A DNA stretch of 64,000 nt from Alteromonas naphthalenivorans (GTDB taxonomy: Bacteria; Pseudomonadota; Gammaproteobacteria; Enterobacterales; Alteromonadaceae), in assembly GCF_000213655.1 (NCBI RefSeq), contig NC_015554.1:1922001-1986000 (forward strand), read 5' to 3'. Both the position numbers and the translations under genes were made by a program. The notes beneath the pieces were generated by a model. That model was not told where the DNA came from. It searched no databases and worked only from the letters and a program-made list of their open reading frames with translations. Positions 61,850 through 64,000 of the stretch are shown piece by piece. Positions within the stretch are counted from its first letter, which is position 1. Each line of letters opens with the position of its first letter.

Positions 61850-62029
61850 AATCTCTCCGCAAAATATGAGCGCACATGGTAAATATGTCGGTAGCTAAAC
61901 ACAAGCTATCTCACGCCTAAATGCCAAGAATTTGACAATAATCTGTATCAATACTACAAAAAGCCGCTGGTACTAAAAAAAAACTCTATGCTACCATCAC
62001 GCAATACGTTTCTTGTGATGTAGGTTTTA

Positions 62030-62593
62030 ATGTCTCAGCAACAACTGATTGTGACCATTTTAGGTTCAGATAAAACGGGTATATTAAGTGAAATTGCATC
62101 CACGGTATCAGAAGCCCAGTGCAACATTTTAGATAGTCGGCAAGCTATTTATGGCCAAGAATTTTCACTCACTATGATTTTAGAAGGCTCGCAGTCAGCC
62201 ATTACTCGCGCTGAGTGTACTGTGCCTCCCCTTTGTCAGCGTCTCGATCTGCTTTCCATGATGAAACGTACCAGTCACCACGAAAAGCAAAATCTCGATC
62301 ACTTATTTCACGTTGAATTCAGCGGCGAAGATACCGCTGGCCTTATTGAGGCAGTGACGGGCTTTTTCGCAAAACGTAACGCATCAATCAGTGCATTTAG
62401 ACAAGCCACATACAAAGCGGCCGAGTGTAAAAACGAATGTATGCGATGCAAGTTTGTTGTGAACATGCCCGCCTCGGAAGATTTTGCTGCTCTAGAATCA
62501 GAACTAACCGCATTGTTTGAAGAACTCAATGTAACCGGTAAAGTTGTAGACAAACATATTAAGGAATCTAATGAACACGCTTCAAGCTGGTGA
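62030..62593 (+). CDS. gcvR: Glycine cleavage system transcriptional repressor GcvR
   Basis: Two ACT-type domains, each about 75-80 residues: TILGSDKTGILSEIASTVSE and VEFSGEDTAGLIEAVTGFFA. GcvR binds glycine and modulates GcvA at the gcv operon. It overlaps the start of bcp by 23 bases, so the two are co-translated. The dapA/gcvR-bcp arrangement is conserved in enterics and relatives. Confidence 0.9.
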   Translation: MSQQQLIVTILGSDKTGILSEIASTVSEAQCNILDSRQAIYGQEFSLTMILEGSQSAITRAECTVPPLCQRLDLLSMMKRTSHHEKQNLDHLFHVEFSGEDTAGLIEAVTGFFAKRNASISAFRQATYKAAECKNECMRCKFVVNMPASEDFAALESELTALFEELNVTGKVVDKHIKESNEHASSW

Positions 62594-63041
62594 TAAAGCA
62601 CCACAGTTTTCACTTCAAAACCAAAATGATGAAACCATTACGTTATCAGATTACCTAGGTAAAAAAGTACTGGTTTACTTTTACCCTAAGGCGATGACAC
62701 CAGGTTGCACCGTGCAAGCACAAGGCTTACGCGACAGTAAAGAGGCGTTAGACGGATTGAATGTGGAAGTAATGGGTATTAGCCCTGATGCGGTTAAACG
62801 CTTGCCAAAATTCGCTGAAAAGGAAAGCCTAAACTTTACTTTGTTGTCTGACGAAGACCACGCCGTAGCAGACGCTTTTGGCGTATGGGGCTTGAAAAAA
62901 TTCATGGGTAAAGAGTATGACGGCATTCACCGCATGAGCTTTTTAGTAGACGAAAACGGCGTTATTGAACACGTTTTTAATAAGTTTAAAACCAAAGAGC
63001 ATCACACAGTGGTGTTAGATTACTTGGCCGATAACAAGTAA
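62571..63041 (+). CDS. bcp: Thioredoxin-dependent peroxiredoxin Bcp
   Basis: 156-residue Prx of the BCP/PrxQ class. The active-site region reads FYPKAMTPGCTVQAQGLRD, with the peroxidatic cysteine in TPGC; the resolving Cys five residues later, found in many BCPs (TxxCTxE/C type), is replaced by Gln-Ala, so it would be a one-Cys or differently resolved form. Ends SFLVDENGVIEHVFNKFKTK. Follows gcvR. Confidence 0.93.
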   Translation: MNTLQAGDKAPQFSLQNQNDETITLSDYLGKKVLVYFYPKAMTPGCTVQAQGLRDSKEALDGLNVEVMGISPDAVKRLPKFAEKESLNFTLLSDEDHAVADAFGVWGLKKFMGKEYDGIHRMSFLVDENGVIEHVFNKFKTKEHHTVVLDYLADNK

Positions 63042-63114
63042 CTCTTTATAAACGTATTTCGTTAGCGGTTTGATATCGAGTTAATATTGATAAAAAGATT
63101 GATGCAAAGCTGAC

Positions 63115-63147
63115 AAAAAAGGCGGTAGTTCACACTACCGCCTTTTT
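63115..63147. terminator. Bidirectional intrinsic terminator between bcp and perM
   Basis: GGCGGTAG / CTACCGCC 8-bp stem with a 6-base loop, A6 on the left and T5 on the right, serving both convergent genes. Confidence 0.92.
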
Positions 63148-63175
63148 CGTTTCTATTGGCTTTGTTATTAAGGCC

Positions 63176-64000
63176 CTATTTGCTTTCAGCCACCGGTAAT
63201 CCAGCAGGGTTACTCGACCACGCTGTTATTACTGCTTTTACCAGTGTTGCCAACGGTATGGCAAAGAAAACGCCCCAGAAGCCCCAAAGGCCGCCAAATA
63301 CCAGCACAGCAATAATGATATACAGTGGGTGCAAGCTTACTGCTTCAGAGAAAAGCAAAGGCACCAACAAGTTTCCATCTAATGCCTGAATAATCGAATA
63401 GGCAATAAACAAATACCAGAAATCAGGCGTTAAGCCCCATTGAAACAATGCAACTATAGCAACAGGAATGGTAACTACCGCTGCGCCTATGTAAGGAATT
63501 AGTACAGAAATACCTACCAATACGCCAAGCAAAATAGCATAACGTAAATCCATGAAGGCAAAGGTCACGCACGACACTAAGCTAACAATCACAATTTCTA
63601 TTACTTTGCCGCGAATGTAATTGGCAATTTGTGAATTCATTTCATGGCCAACTTGCGTAATCAACCGGCGCTCTTTAGGCAACAAGTTAGAAATGCTTTC
63701 TAAGAAATACATTTTGTCTTTCAGCATGAAAAACACCATTAAAGGCACAAGCACCGCATAAACTAATAGCGCAGCCACATTGGCAATGTTGCTAAAAGAA
63801 GCTGATATTAATGTCTCGCCTACACCAACAAGTTTGTCGTTTAGCCCCTCCATCATTTGATGAATCTGGTAAACCTGCACGTAGTCTGGGTATTTTTCCG
63901 GCAAGGTTAAGATCCAATCTTGGGCCTTTTGCCATATTAAAGGGGTTTCTTGAATAAGATTAATGCTTTGCCGAGTGACAATGGGCACTAAACCAATCAA
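63176..64000 (-). CDS. AI-2E transporter family (PerM-like) membrane protein, cut by window edge
   Basis: 274 residues shown; the N-terminus lies outside the window. The C-terminal half has the AI-2E/PerM features: LVPLMVFFMLKDKMYFLESI, GVLVGISVLIPYIGAAVVTI and LVPLLFSEAVSLHPLYIIIA, plus a final cluster of spans ending in AIPLATLVKAVI. Members act as permeases of unclear substrate or as Na+/H+ antiporters. PerM next to bcp is common in gammaproteobacteria. Confidence 0.92.
   Translation of the reverse strand: MIGLVPIVTRQSINLIQETPLIWQKAQDWILTLPEKYPDYVQVYQIHQMMEGLNDKLVGVGETLISASFSNIANVAALLVYAVLVPLMVFFMLKDKMYFLESISNLLPKERRLITQVGHEMNSQIANYIRGKVIEIVIVSLVSCVTFAFMDLRYAILLGVLVGISVLIPYIGAAVVTIPVAIVALFQWGLTPDFWYLFIAYSIIQALDGNLLVPLLFSEAVSLHPLYIIIAVLVFGGLWGFWGVFFAIPLATLVKAVITAWSSNPAGLPVAESK

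Overview
The window is a gammaproteobacterial chromosome segment, most likely from the Alteromonadales (Alteromonas or a close relative). The housekeeping blocks point that way: gyrA, ubiG, nrdAB with a YfaE-type ferredoxin on the left, and purC, bamC, dapA, gcvR, bcp and a PerM-family gene on the right. The species was not established.

Layout. 1-6137: gyrA 5' end (minus), then ubiG, nrdA, nrdB and the small ferredoxin (plus), ending in a 16-base tandem repeat. 6162-12426: a minus-strand histidine kinase and response regulator, two spondin-type secreted proteins, and a YHYH-domain lipoprotein with a small exported partner. 12424-49972: a 37-kb accessory region. It holds small minus-strand genes separated by about 22 complete and several half attC sites, which is the signature of a chromosomal integron cassette array; no integron integrase gene is present. 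49973-57186: a GST-like gene, then an ABC transporter operon (ATPase plus two DUF3526-type permeases) ending in a TonB-dependent receptor. 57414-64000: a small hypothetical gene, an EamA transporter and the purC-bamC-dapA / gcvR-bcp / perM block.

The array is built from three consecutive sub-arrays (about 13.5-22.75 kb, 25.25-32.2 kb, 34.7-49.75 kb). Each begins, in the direction of cassette transcription, at a copy of the same roughly 220-base sequence (22751, 32213, 49744). That sequence has a GTTRRRY-type core, a promoter-like segment and a LexA-box palindrome, as expected of an attI/integrase-promoter region. The first copy also carries the decayed 3' end of the GST gene, and beyond a short inverted-repeat element, a copy of the YHYH-gene leader. 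The locus therefore looks tandemly duplicated. The sub-arrays are separated by two gene pairs (SDR/MerR and LysR/CPBP protease), each bracketed by a short and a long copy of one MITE-like element.

Defence content is strong. There is a complete St85-like (type II-A) retron: a ncRNA with a perfect 23-bp msd stem, an NDT-like effector and an RT with NAxxH, YADD and VTG motifs. There is a complete four-gene qatABCD system in one attC-bounded cassette of about 5 kb. A bSEFIR gene is split by an IS21-family element with a 5-bp target duplication. An arginine-type ADP-ribosyltransferase cassette and a DUF1778/GNAT toxin-antitoxin pair are also present. Other cassettes encode small membrane proteins, lipoproteins, a GFA-like enzyme, a serine hydrolase, and a dihaem cytochrome c-rhodanese fusion in the first cassette position. 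Three cassettes contain no convincing ORF. An IS1111-type element sits against an attC site, and a truncated copy lies about 21 kb away.

All identifications come from reading motifs and reading frames; no database search was run.
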